A stretch of DNA of 64,000 bases. It comes from a halophilic archaeon SHRA6. GTDB taxonomy: Archaea; Halobacteriota; Halobacteria; Halobacteriales; Haloferacaceae. The notes under the pieces are model-generated. The model did no database searches, was not told the origin of the DNA, and worked only from the letters and a program-made list of their open reading frames with translations. Where the stretch lies: contig ML241294.1 of the NCBI GenBank assembly GCA_005239175.1, forward strand, positions 693,275 to 757,274, in the 5' to 3' direction. Position numbers and translations under genes: made by a program. Below are positions 1-10,000 of this stretch, piece after piece (the first letter of the stretch is position 1; each line of letters starts with the position of its first letter).

Positions 1-114
1 GAATATATGAGTATGCAGTCTGAACATAACAAACTGATATCAGAGTTGTTTGAGAGACAGATTTTATAAGCACACACAGGGAGCACATAATCTAGCAGAG
101 AGTGGCTAGAAGAA

Positions 115-205
115 ATGGGATTTTCGTGCTTCATTCTCTATATTCAGCACGATTGCTAAAACCTAACACCTGTAGATGATATCAACAGGGCCGAATTATA
201 TATTT
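115..205 (+). repeat. solo IS-end relic, copy 1
   Basis: A stretch with a CTCTATATTCAGCACG-like core followed about 50 bases later by a degenerate ATCAACAGGGCCG. The same two blocks, spaced similarly, recur near 18.7, 30.2, 36.8 and 38.0 kb, with single blocks elsewhere. I read it as a decayed terminal fragment of an insertion sequence or MITE. The rest of positions 1-267 shows no gene. Confidence 0.45.
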
Positions 206-267
206 AGTTAACCATGTCCGTATAGAGAGGGCAATCTATTATCCGTGTTCGGTGGGTAATATTTGAT

Positions 268-672
268 ATGGTCACACATAAGGAAAATGAAAATATTCGC
301 ACGTATAACCACCCAATAGCTGACCAGCACATCGATGCATCACCCCAGGACGGAGTAACGGTTGAAGACGTGCACGCGTTCCTTGAGGAAGTCGCCGAAG
401 TCATCTCAGAGGAGTATATTAGGGATACCGCAGGCGCGATGCCTTACGAGGCACTCGCAGAGAACGAAGACTGCGTAGGAACGTACAACGCTACGTGGGA
501 GGTGATTTTCGAGGAAATCGGGCTCACCCTCGACTCAGCCGAATACGATGAACCGTTCGTTGATTACGCGCAATACGCAGTAACTACATCGCACCAGCGT
601 CATGCGGTCGCTGAACTGGGAATGGATCACAACCAACCAACCTACATGCTCGTCGCTTCCAAGGACGAGTAA
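268..672 (+). CDS. hypothetical acidic protein
   Basis: A 134-residue protein that I do not recognise. It is strongly acidic, as expected for a soluble cytoplasmic haloarchaeal protein, and has no signal peptide, membrane segment or metal-binding cluster. The middle section (about residues 30-55) is rich in valine and glutamate and probably helical. The ATG at 268 follows an AT-rich stretch, which fits a leaderless transcript. Codon use is typical of haloarchaea, so I treat it as a real gene; the opposite-strand frame is a shadow. The neighbours are accessory genes, so it may belong to a mobile or defence island, but nothing inside the protein supports a specific role. Confidence 0.6.
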   Translation: MVTHKENENIRTYNHPIADQHIDASPQDGVTVEDVHAFLEEVAEVISEEYIRDTAGAMPYEALAENEDCVGTYNATWEVIFEEIGLTLDSAEYDEPFVDYAQYAVTTSHQRHAVAELGMDHNQPTYMLVASKDE

Positions 673-1015
673 GATGAGGACGATCCGGGCGCGAGGTGTA
701 CTAGTTCGACTGTCAAACGAATCGACCTTTCTGGCGTGAGGAAGCTGAATTCAGCCAATTCAAATCAAGATGTTCTGACAAGTAATTCAAAGTAACCCTG
801 TTGGAATCCTATACTTCAATGACGTTCTCGTCTGAAACAGTTGCTTACTGAAAACTGCGTATTGATCCTGAAGCGTACTACCATCTCAAAGAGATAGAGT
901 CCGTCTCTTAGGATGACCAGTGGATGTATATCAACTTAGAGGCGTTGTCCCAAGTGAATCGGTTTCCATAATTATCGTATCATAATCCTACTGTTACTCA
1001 ATCATTGCCTCTAGA
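673..1015. other. intergenic gap, no gene seen
   Basis: Low-complexity AT-rich sequence with stop codons in all frames. A short stretch near 860-960 reads like a remnant of coding sequence (IDPEAYYHLKEIES), but it is too short to identify. Confidence 0.4.
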
Positions 1016-2002
1016 TTACATCCACCCAAGCGTCGCGTTATGCTGCGCAACATATTGCCGTTTCAAGTTCCCCTCTTGCAGCGGGATTCGCTCTCCGGCT
1101 CGGTCAATAATTGTTCGATTGAGCAGCTCACTTTGGGTTTCGAAGTCAGGATTCACGTGAAGTCGGTACTCCTGATCAATCGTGAACAGCCCTCGATCGA
1201 AGGCTGCGTGATGCGTCTTACTGAGTGCCCACACGTTTGCGAGTTCTGCCCTGTGTTCGGGGTAGTCACTCCACGATAGAACATGCGCTACGTCCAACAG
1301 CCAGGGGTGATCTACGCCAGAAACTGGGCAGGTTCGGTCATAACGGGATAGCACTGTCGCCCGAAACTCCGGATCGACCGACCGAGCTTGGATTGTCGCT
1401 TCATACGTCCCAGCACGCCCCACAGTATCACTCACCGACGGGACCCAGTCAGAGTCTGCCCACTCTTCGACGGCCGTTGCAACAAACTGGTGGCCGTCAT
1501 CTGTCAACATGTACTCGGTGCCGCGTTTCTCAACGAGCCCCATGCTCCGCAGCCAGTTCACTCGCTGAATCGCCATGCCTGTCTCTCCACGACTCCATCC
1601 TAACTCTGGGTGTGTATCGAGTTGCTGTTTACTCACCTCTGCGAGTGTCATTGGCCCAGCAACTAGCGCATACAACAAGCTCCGAAGCCCAACGTTCCGA
1701 TCGCACATGATTCGAAGGAGGGTCGCTACGTCACCCTGTTCAACGTATTCCTGGCCAGCACTCCCAAGTTCCCAATGATCGTTTGCCTGACGGAGAAATC
1801 CAACCTGTTGTAAATATCTCACCCGCCGCATTATCGAATCCCGACTTGAGACGTTCGCAAACGACCCTCTGTGCCACCCTACGAGTTCATCCGATGTTGG
1901 GTGATGCGCTGCAACAAACTCAAGAATCGCATCCAACGTCTCAACGTAGTGTGTCCCACCACCAAACATCGGGACGATACTCCGCAGCCGATCCGGAGAC
2001 AT
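1016..2002 (-). CDS. HNH endonuclease with N-terminal winged-helix-like region
   Basis: Probable restriction-type nuclease. The C-terminal third holds an HNH_2-like module: a CPVSG start, DVAHVLSWSDYPEHR with the central His, an Asn-containing NVWALSKTHHAAFDRG block and a downstream Asp. This is the usual beta-beta-alpha-metal arrangement of DNA endonucleases. The first 200 residues have two segments resembling winged helices (RRVRYLQQVGFL and QRVNWLRSMGLVEKRG), likely for DNA or modified-base recognition. I choose the ATG at 2002 (MSPDRLRSIV). A 50-residue extension up to 2152 is open but basic and hydrophobic, unlike haloarchaeal protein. It lies beside a TBP paralogue and a PLD-helicase/methylase pair, so a defence role is likely. 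Target unknown. Confidence 0.8.
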   Translation of the reverse strand: MSPDRLRSIVPMFGGGTHYVETLDAILEFVAAHHPTSDELVGWHRGSFANVSSRDSIMRRVRYLQQVGFLRQANDHWELGSAGQEYVEQGDVATLLRIMCDRNVGLRSLLYALVAGPMTLAEVSKQQLDTHPELGWSRGETGMAIQRVNWLRSMGLVEKRGTEYMLTDDGHQFVATAVEEWADSDWVPSVSDTVGRAGTYEATIQARSVDPEFRATVLSRYDRTCPVSGVDHPWLLDVAHVLSWSDYPEHRAELANVWALSKTHHAAFDRGLFTIDQEYRLHVNPDFETQSELLNRTIIDRAGERIPLQEGNLKRQYVAQHNATLGWM

Positions 2003-2185
2003 ACCGATACGGTCACAGCGCTGCGTGATGATCTTTTGGCTCAACAATCCGAGAAATAGTATTTTGCTTTTTCTTGAGTAGAGTGAAACAGCCAATTCTA
2101 TTTTGAAGTTGGCGGATAGGTTAGTGCAAGATACGGTACGTGTATCTCGCATGGAGAGGTTGTTTCATATATTCTAATAATCGAT

Positions 2186-2743
2186 TTAGTCGTCTAAGTC
2201 GAGATTCTCGGTGAACGACTCAATCGTATCGATAACTGTGTCAAGATCGCTAAGTCCGGTGCAGAGAAGTTTCCCGCTGGCGAAAACGAGAATAACTGCT
2301 TTTGGTTCTGAATTACGGTAAATCAGTGCAGGAAACTGTTCTGGTTCATACTCAACATTTTCCAACCCGAGTTGTAACGCTAACGGTTCAAGTTGTAAAT
2401 TCTGATTGAGCGTGGCTGTTACAACGATATTGCTTACTTTTGACTCAGGAGTAAACTCGAATTTAAGTAAGTCTCGCATCACAGCGTTTACACGTTCGAC
2501 GATATTTTCGAACTGTTCAACAGAAGCAATCCCAGTGATAGAACAACGGCCAGATCGATAGAATGCAACGTACGTATTATCTGGTGCAAAATTTGTCTGT
2601 AACCAGTGATTTTCTGCAGGTTCATACGTTACACTCGTAATTTCACTCCTTCTGGTGAACGTGTCGGCTAATGCATTTAGATCAAGTTCTTGACGATAAG
2701 GAATCCACCCGGCAACATTGACAACCTCAAAATCGAAGTCCAT
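2186..2743 (-). CDS. diverged TATA-box-binding protein paralogue
   Basis: A 185-residue protein with the two-fold repeat of archaeal TBP. Each half starts with a VVNVAG/VSNIVVTATLNQ strand, continues with a leucine-rich helix (LDLNALADTF and LQLEPLALQL) and includes an FYRSG/FASGK strand followed by TG and a second helix. The second half keeps FPALIYR, matching the FPGLIFR block whose Phe intercalates at the TATA box. The first half has lost this block (NHWLQTNF), so DNA contact may be asymmetric. Length is that of normal TBP. Haloarchaea often carry several tbp genes, including accessory ones near mobile elements. It may direct transcription from local promoters. The start ATG at 2743 is the only good one. 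Confidence 0.85.
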   Translation of the reverse strand: MDFDFEVVNVAGWIPYRQELDLNALADTFTRRSEITSVTYEPAENHWLQTNFAPDNTYVAFYRSGRCSITGIASVEQFENIVERVNAVMRDLLKFEFTPESKVSNIVVTATLNQNLQLEPLALQLGLENVEYEPEQFPALIYRNSEPKAVILVFASGKLLCTGLSDLDTVIDTIESFTENLDLDD

Positions 2744-3197
2744 TATAGATTGATTATAATTCCCAGTATTAACGATAGGGGGGTAAGCTTAGACGGTACA
2801 AGAAGTAATCTAACCTGCTATTTTATCCGCCCTTCACCGCCAAAATACTCTGTAGAGGCCCTTGTTGAAATTGACACTGTCTATATATGCTAATTCCGCC
2901 GAAGTCAGTCTATTGACCGCGGTCCTGATCAGATTTGGAACGAGATTAGTGTTCTCTCGTCTGAGGTCTGCTCTGTAGGAACTCTGGCAGTCTCAAAAGT
3001 CTAATGCTGCTGAAATCCTCAATAGTTCTGTCTCTGCTGTAATCAGCTGATATGGCTCTACTAGACAGTACCTCTTGCTTCAATTATACGCTTTTTGACC
3101 GGAGACTACCGGAGCTACGGCAAACTGCGTTCAGCACTCTACTGCAGGTCACAGGGCTAAATACTAAGACAGCGTGAGGGTTATATTTGCTAACACG
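2744..3197. other. intergenic gap with IS-end relic
   Basis: No gene is seen. At about 2855-2900 there is a CTTGTTGAAATTGACA block followed by a CTATATATGC block, the inverse orientation of the relic family found at several other places. The rest is AT-rich. The promoters of the TBP gene and of the PLD-helicase gene must lie here, but no confident TATA box can be picked. Confidence 0.4.
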
Positions 3198-6100
3198 ATG
3201 CTTTCGCTTCCTCCCCTCGTCGATAACACCGATCGAACGCTCGAAGATACATACAAGAAGATCATCCCACAAATCGAAGAAGCACGCATTGCAACAGGGT
3301 ATTTCTACCTCTCTGGGTTTGATTTGTACCGCGAAGACCTCCAAAACCTCGCTGACCCAGATGAACTCGGCAACGCCCCACTACGAATTTTGATGGGCCG
3401 ACAAACAAATCGGGGAACTGTTGATGAAATCGAAGAGGGACAAAGTCTGCGTCAGGAACTAAAACAAGAAGTGCAAGACAGCATTGCAGACCTCAACAAT
3501 GCCCAAATCGGTCGATTAGACCGGCTTCGAGACTTCATTGCGGAGGGACTTGTGAGTGTCCGTGTCCGAAATCCTGAGAATGGCTACTTCCATGCAAAAG
3601 GCGCATCATTCCGAGCCCCGCTCGAAGACGAAGATGGATGGGTCGAAGAGGGTACAGACACGCGTGCTTGCGCGACTATTGTTGGGTCATCCAATTTCAC
3701 TGCCAGTGGACATCGGAATAATATTGAGCTGAATCTTACAAGCCAGGATCAGCACAAGGCAGAGAAATTCGAAAGCTGGTATGATAACCAATGGGCGAAT
3801 GCTGAAGACTTCAGCGAAGAGATCATTCGTATCATCGACAATAGCGATCGATATCAAGACTGGCAAGAACAACAAGAAGACGGCCCTGATGATGATCCGA
3901 CGACAGAAGAATTGGGGACATACATTGAGCCGTTCGAACTGTACAAGCTCTTGGCTTATGACGAACTAAACGGGAATGTTAACATCCGGGACAGCCCGTT
4001 GTACTACTTCCAAACACTCGGATACGAAAGCGCCAAAGAGAAGCTCTCCCAATTTAACGGCTGCATCATCTCAGATTCAGTCGGTCTCGGAAAGTCCTTC
4101 ATTGGCGGTGAACTCCTGCATGATTACCGCCAACAAGGTGAGCGCTGCCTGCTTATTGTACCCGCAAATCTCACTGAGCAATGGACTGATCTCCTACAAG
4201 ATGACACCGATGAGGATGGGAACCCATACTTTGGGTTAGACGTTGACGGGACACATCTCGATGTGATGAGCATCAGTAAGTTCCAACGGTTAACATTTGA
4301 CGAAGCACAGGACCTGAGAGACGCGTTTGACGTTGTTTTGATTGATGAAGCTCACCGCTTCCGGAATCACGGAAAGTGGCGGCCTAGCCCTGATGACGAC
4401 GACGATTACAAAGGCACACGGCGACACGCGAATCTCAGGCAACTTCGCGGGAAGACGATGATTATGCTCACCGCGACACCGATCAACAACTCTGCGACTG
4501 ACCTGAAACATCTCATCAGCCTCTTTACGAGTGGCGAAGAAATTCGCAACAAGACATCGCTCGACTTCGACGCATTCGACGACTACATCGAGTTATCTAA
4601 AATCCGTAAGCAGATCGCTGCTGGCAAAGAAGAGGTGAGTGACGAAGAACAACAACGCATTACTGAGCAGTTACAACGCCACTCTGAGGAGATCTCGAAG
4701 ATCCTCAACGAAGTGATGGTGCTCCGGACTCGAAAGCACGTCAAAGACCAAATACAGGATGGTGAAGACTTCGAGATGAGTTTCAAACCACCAATCCTCA
4801 ACAAACAAGAATACTCGCTGCCACCGGCCTACCAACCAATCTACCGGATGCTGCCAGATGTCATGGATGCCCTACATCTGCCACACATAACGGTAAAAAA
4901 CCCGAACGCAGGCGGGACGCTCAAAGCGCTGTACAAACTCAATTTGTTGAAACGACTTGAGTCGTCCACATTCGCGTTTGTACAATCAATTGAGACGCTA
5001 CATCGCAGTGAACGCCAACTCCTTGGACTGCTCGAAGAACTGCCTGAAGACCAATCGATCGATAACCTCCGAGCAATGCAAGATGACGAGCAACCAGAGA
5101 CGCTTGATGATTTTGTACAGGGAGCAGATGCAGTCGAAGATCTTGAGCAGACACTCGAAGAATTCGGATTTGATACGACCGCTGTTCGAGCAGAAGACCC
5201 GGATAGTGAGAAAGAACTCGCTGATGCGACAGTCGGTGAGGTTATCACATATATTAGAGAAGACTTGACGCTTCTTGCGTACTTCCTCTCGCAATTTATC
5301 GGAGATGTATCGCACGACTCAGGTACCGTGAGTGATCTGTCTGTCTCGACCCGTCAATGGCTGCATGAGCACAACGCTGGCATCCTCCCAGATATTCCCG
5401 AAGATGAATTGAATCCAATTCTCTACCCGCATAGCGACTTGCGTGACGTTGATGCTGTGACTCATGACTACTACGAAGCCGTTTTTTCACTTCGAGAATT
5501 TCGAGACCCGAAAGTCGATCGTCTTGCAGATGTCCTCAACGATCATGACCAGAAGGTACTGATCTTCACGCAGTATCGGGCGACCGCAGACTATGTCTAT
5601 CGCACGTTACGAGACAACCCAAACTCACCATTGACCGGAGCAAATAGTGCGGTAATCAAAGGTGGCGACGAGAACAAACAGGCGATTATCCAACGGTTCG
5701 CCCCAGAAGCATCCGGGTATCAGCAGACTCTTGCTGAATCGGGAGAGTCTGAACTGCAGTACGTCGTGGCGACTGACACACTCAGTGAGGGTGTGAATCT
5801 GCAGGACGTGCACGTGGTCGTGAATTACGATTTGCCATGGAATCCAATGCGGATCGTACAGCGTGTCGGGCGTATCGATCGTATTGGGAGTACCGCAGAG
5901 AAGCACGTACACAACTTCTACCCAGATGGCGATATTGAAGCTGCAATTAAACTCCTGAAACGACTGCAGGCGAAAATCAATGATATCGCTCTTATTGTCG
6001 GGAAAGAGAACAATATCCTCGATCCGAATGAAAACCAGTTATTAGAGAAAACCGGTGTGGACTCTGAAAAGACGATCGGTGAGTTACAGGTTGATGAGAT

Positions 6101-6998
6101 AGAAGACTCGCTACAGAAGTCACGCGAGATAGAAGATGTAAATGAATTGGATGATACAAGTAAAAATCCACTACTGAGAAATGCGGGGAGTAACGAGAAC
6201 GCAGCATTTGAGCGGTACCTATTGAAACAAGAATTGAATGAGGATTATGGGTTGATAGAAGACGACTTCGAATACGCTGAAGAGTACTTCGATACGCCAC
6301 CAGCAGACAGAGACTTTCTATACACGAACGTCACAGGTCATGAATCTGGCCCACGACCAGGAGTATTCGGACTCGCACATCTCTGGTTTGATAATGACGA
6401 CCACGAATCACCGCTCGGACGTGTTCGCCGAGCATTCTACTACAAACCATTCGCTGACGACGTGAAAGAACGCCCTGTGAGCACACTCAAGATTAACCCA
6501 ACAGTGAAAGGTGAGCCAATCACGGGAAATACAGAAAATGTGCTGGCAAACCGAGACGCAATTCAGGAAGTTCTTGATAAGCGTTTAGAAGCGATTCGGA
6601 GCAGTCAGACAGAGGGAATATTTAAGCAAGGAAATAAATTCTCGAAAGAACAGGAGACAATTTTGGATTATATTGACCACTATTTATTACCAAACTACGG
6701 GGAAACGCCTGTTCCCATAGAAGAGTACGATACACTCGAAGAATGGGCTACTGATCTCCATGAACGACTTCATGACGTGAAATTAGCGAACACCGATGAA
6801 GATCAGATTCTCAGAGATACTTTCCGTCATAACGAGCAGTACGATTCGTTCCCGAACTGGCCCACGATCGAATTCCTCGAAGAGCTTGAGGCATTCTTAG
6901 AGGAAAACGTAGAGGTGTCTACCGAGTATCAAGCGAATCTTGTCGGTGAAAGTGAGGTTCAAACCAGTCTAATGTGCTGGGGCGTGATAGGAACGTAA
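3198..6998 (+). CDS. PLD (HKD)-SNF2-type helicase/nuclease
   Basis: Large (about 1,266 aa) DNA translocase with its own nuclease domain. An N-terminal phospholipase-D-like domain shows YFHAKG (His132, Lys134) and GSSNFT (163-168). The helicase core follows: Walker A VGLGKS (295-300), DEAH (383-386), LTATP (424-428), a coiled insertion, then motifs V/VI with SEGVNLQ and QRVGRIDRIG (888-897). This HKD-plus-Snf2 order is known from defence-type helicases. I choose ATG 3198 (MLSLPPLVDN); a GTG at 3174 is also possible. It ends 24 bases from the end of the convergent methylase gene. Likely role: ATP-driven scanning and cleavage of unmodified DNA, the methylase marking self. The pairing is inferred. 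Confidence 0.85.
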   Translation: MLSLPPLVDNTDRTLEDTYKKIIPQIEEARIATGYFYLSGFDLYREDLQNLADPDELGNAPLRILMGRQTNRGTVDEIEEGQSLRQELKQEVQDSIADLNNAQIGRLDRLRDFIAEGLVSVRVRNPENGYFHAKGASFRAPLEDEDGWVEEGTDTRACATIVGSSNFTASGHRNNIELNLTSQDQHKAEKFESWYDNQWANAEDFSEEIIRIIDNSDRYQDWQEQQEDGPDDDPTTEELGTYIEPFELYKLLAYDELNGNVNIRDSPLYYFQTLGYESAKEKLSQFNGCIISDSVGLGKSFIGGELLHDYRQQGERCLLIVPANLTEQWTDLLQDDTDEDGNPYFGLDVDGTHLDVMSISKFQRLTFDEAQDLRDAFDVVLIDEAHRFRNHGKWRPSPDDDDDYKGTRRHANLRQLRGKTMIMLTATPINNSATDLKHLISLFTSGEEIRNKTSLDFDAFDDYIELSKIRKQIAAGKEEVSDEEQQRITEQLQRHSEEISKILNEVMVLRTRKHVKDQIQDGEDFEMSFKPPILNKQEYSLPPAYQPIYRMLPDVMDALHLPHITVKNPNAGGTLKALYKLNLLKRLESSTFAFVQSIETLHRSERQLLGLLEELPEDQSIDNLRAMQDDEQPETLDDFVQGADAVEDLEQTLEEFGFDTTAVRAEDPDSEKELADATVGEVITYIREDLTLLAYFLSQFIGDVSHDSGTVSDLSVSTRQWLHEHNAGILPDIPEDELNPILYPHSDLRDVDAVTHDYYEAVFSLREFRDPKVDRLADVLNDHDQKVLIFTQYRATADYVYRTLRDNPNSPLTGANSAVIKGGDENKQAIIQRFAPEASGYQQTLAESGESELQYVVATDTLSEGVNLQDVHVVVNYDLPWNPMRIVQRVGRIDRIGSTAEKHVHNFYPDGDIEAAIKLLKRLQAKINDIALIVGKENNILDPNENQLLEKTGVDSEKTIGELQVDEIEDSLQKSREIEDVNELDDTSKNPLLRNAGSNENAAFERYLLKQELNEDYGLIEDDFEYAEEYFDTPPADRDFLYTNVTGHESGPRPGVFGLAHLWFDNDDHESPLGRVRRAFYYKPFADDVKERPVSTLKINPTVKGEPITGNTENVLANRDAIQEVLDKRLEAIRSSQTEGIFKQGNKFSKEQETILDYIDHYLLPNYGETPVPIEEYDTLEEWATDLHERLHDVKLANTDEDQILRDTFRHNEQYDSFPNWPTIEFLEELEAFLEENVEVSTEYQANLVGESEVQTSLMCWGVIGT

Positions 6999-7022
6999 AT
7001 AGATTCCAAGGCGCGGCTACAA

Positions 7023-10000
7023 TTACGGTTTAGGACCTTCCTGTTCAAGAGTATCGTATTTTTCAGAAACCCTCTCGAAATACTCTTCCGACATCACTCG
7101 TGGGTTCTGTACTCTGTGGAAGTCGTTGAGAACGAACTCTACATCCTCACGGTTCAGTCCATACGCGTGAAACGCTGCGGCATCGATCTCTGCCTGAAGT
7201 TCACGACGTTTATCCTTGTTACTCGCAGGATCTATTCCACCGAGACGATCACGCATTTCCTCGAATTCGCTCCCATAGCAATTGAGTCGGGCAGCTCGTG
7301 TCGAGATATACTCAAACCAGTCATCACCATCGGTGAGGTGCGGCACCTGAGATTCTTTGAATTTATACATGACCACTGTCGTGTCAATCTTTGTCCTCAT
7401 TAGGAAATCAAATGGAATGCTATTAAGCAACCCAACGGTTACCAAGAGTTCCCTATCGGAGAATATACGCTCGTATACGTCGTGAAGTGGTTTCTTCGAC
7501 AAATCATCTTTGTCTGGTTCAATAGAGTACGGTCGAATCGTGTGGAGTTTGTTGTGGCATACCACCTCTGGTGGAATGACTGAGGCAATCATCGTTCGCT
7601 CGTTTGTCGAGTTCGTGATATCCCTGTAAACAATCCTGTATTCTGTACAATCTAATAACACGTCTTCCTCTGAGAGTTCTTCACCGCGATGCTGGTTCAG
7701 TGTTTTATTGACAAACTTCTTCTGAGATCCTGAACCGTCAAATGCATTGTAGAGCCCCCGTTTTAATTTTCGATAGTTCTTTTCTCGAATTCGCCGTTTT
7801 GCACTTTTGTCAGGGTCACGGCCTTCATTAACACTCCAAAATTTCGGTGCCTCAATATTGTCCACGTAGTCCGGACTGTAGGTATACTGGTAGACGTTAC
7901 TCCCACCAAGAACGGGATAATCTCCCCTCTCTTCCTCTTCAACGAATCTATCACGGTCATTAGTCCGGTCGAGTTCACGGTAAGGCTGTGCAAACCAACT
8001 ACCGTTATCCTGTTCCGAAATAGGGGGATGGTCAAGGATTTTCTCCAATACTTCGACTTCTTTCTCTTCTTCAAGATACGGGAAAATACGTGCCTCAGGG
8101 GAGTACTCTTCAAGGACCTTGCGAGAGAGATACATTCCATCACTCTCTAGATTTCTCAGGAGGCTCAGGTCACCGTCCCTATACCCACCGTACACCTCAT
8201 CTGTCTCACCCGAACCCTTGAAGACCGGTACACCGAAGACGAACTGGTTATGAACGCCCTCAAAGATACCACGATTCATGAAGATAGGTAACGCCTTCAG
8301 ATTAGTCTCGTTGAGAAGGTGGAGACGCAAGTCCTTGGCCGATGCACCGTTTAACAGCACGCCTGGTAGAACTTGACTGACATAACTTTCATCTCGTGCA
8401 AGTTTGAAAACACGCTCAAAGAATAGAGCAGACAAATCATTTTCAGTTGTTGATTTGGTTCCCCCAACGATAGGACTCTGCAGTTCATAGTCAGGAGAGT
8501 TACTGTAATACTCTGCACGCATTTTCATTTCGTCTTGATACTGCTCCCACCCCGCTGCTATTTTTTCATCTTGGAGAAGTTTCTCCTGCATTTCGTCCTT
8601 ATCGTCTGGCATCCGTGTTCTGAATACTTCATCGTACTTCGAAAAGTAGTCATCTCGAAGAGGCTTGAGTCGATCCCATGGAGGATTCCCGATTAGGACA
8701 TCAAATCCGCCAGTAGAGTATACCTCTGCAAATTCGAGTACCCAATGGAATGGTGAGAACTCTTGGAGTTCTTCCATTTCCATATCATTATATCCCATCC
8801 CGTGAAAACGGTCGAGAATACTTTCATCGAAGTCTTGACTGTACTCCTTTATAAGTTGTTCTGCCTCAGAGCGCTTTACCCTAGCTATATCACTGCTGTT
8901 GGTGCTTTTATGTTGACGGATCGCTTCCAAAACGTCACCAAATTTGCTCTCGACTTTGTTCTCTAAAGCCCCCCACTCAAGTAGAGTATTCTGGCTTGCG
9001 TCCGTCTCGTCGTCATCCATAAACGACACGTACCCTATCAACGAGTTCCCTTGTCGAATATTGAAATCAATATTGGGAAGTGGTTCAACCTCCCTCGGCT
9101 CGTCTTCGATGTCAGCGACCATCGATAACCAAAGACGGAGTTTACAGATCTCAACTGCACCTTCGTCAATATCAACACCGTAGAGGTTGTTCAGAATAAT
9201 TGTACGCTTTGCGTACAGCGACACCCCACCCTGCCCTTCGTTGATCTCTTCTAACTCATCACGAGTTCGAGATTCCATCTCCCAACCTTTGGCCTCTTGT
9301 TCGAGTTGTTCGAAGAACTCGATACATTGTATATAAATATCTACCAATACGTCCTGAGCTGCGAGCAGGAACGCGCCACTCCCAACTGCCGGGTCTAGGA
9401 TGTGTGCCTCTTTTAAGATATCGTGGTACAGCGTTTCGACGTGCTTTGTCTCCACGCTCTCAGTTGGAACCTGTTGAGTCATCGTGCCACCATCTGCTAT
9501 GGCAGGTTCTCCACCGGGTTCCATATTTGAGAACCCGAACACGTCATCTATGTCGTTGTATTCAGCATCCACAGCATCGTTGAGTTGGTCAAGCAGATAG
9601 GGGTGGATAGTACTGCGAGACATGAAGCCAGTGATCTCTTCGGGTGTGTAGTATGCCCCCATCTCTTTCTGGTTAACCGTTTGCTCAAAGATATGTCCAA
9701 GAATAGCTGGGGAGAGATTCTTTGGATCCACGATATCGAGGCGCTCGTCAACATTCCAATTCCAATCAGACAAGAATTCAAGAATATCGTCAAATAATTC
9801 ATTCGTCACCTCAGGGGAGTCACCGAGTTTCGCATCCGGGAATTCCTCTTCTACAGAATTCTTAGCGAATAACCCACCGTTTAAGTATGGCAGACTGCCA
9901 AATTCTGGGCTCTTTTTATTCTCTGCAAGGTAATCAAAAAATAATGGGTCATAGAACTCCTCATATCTATCTCCTCCTTCATCAACGACTTTACTAGGTT

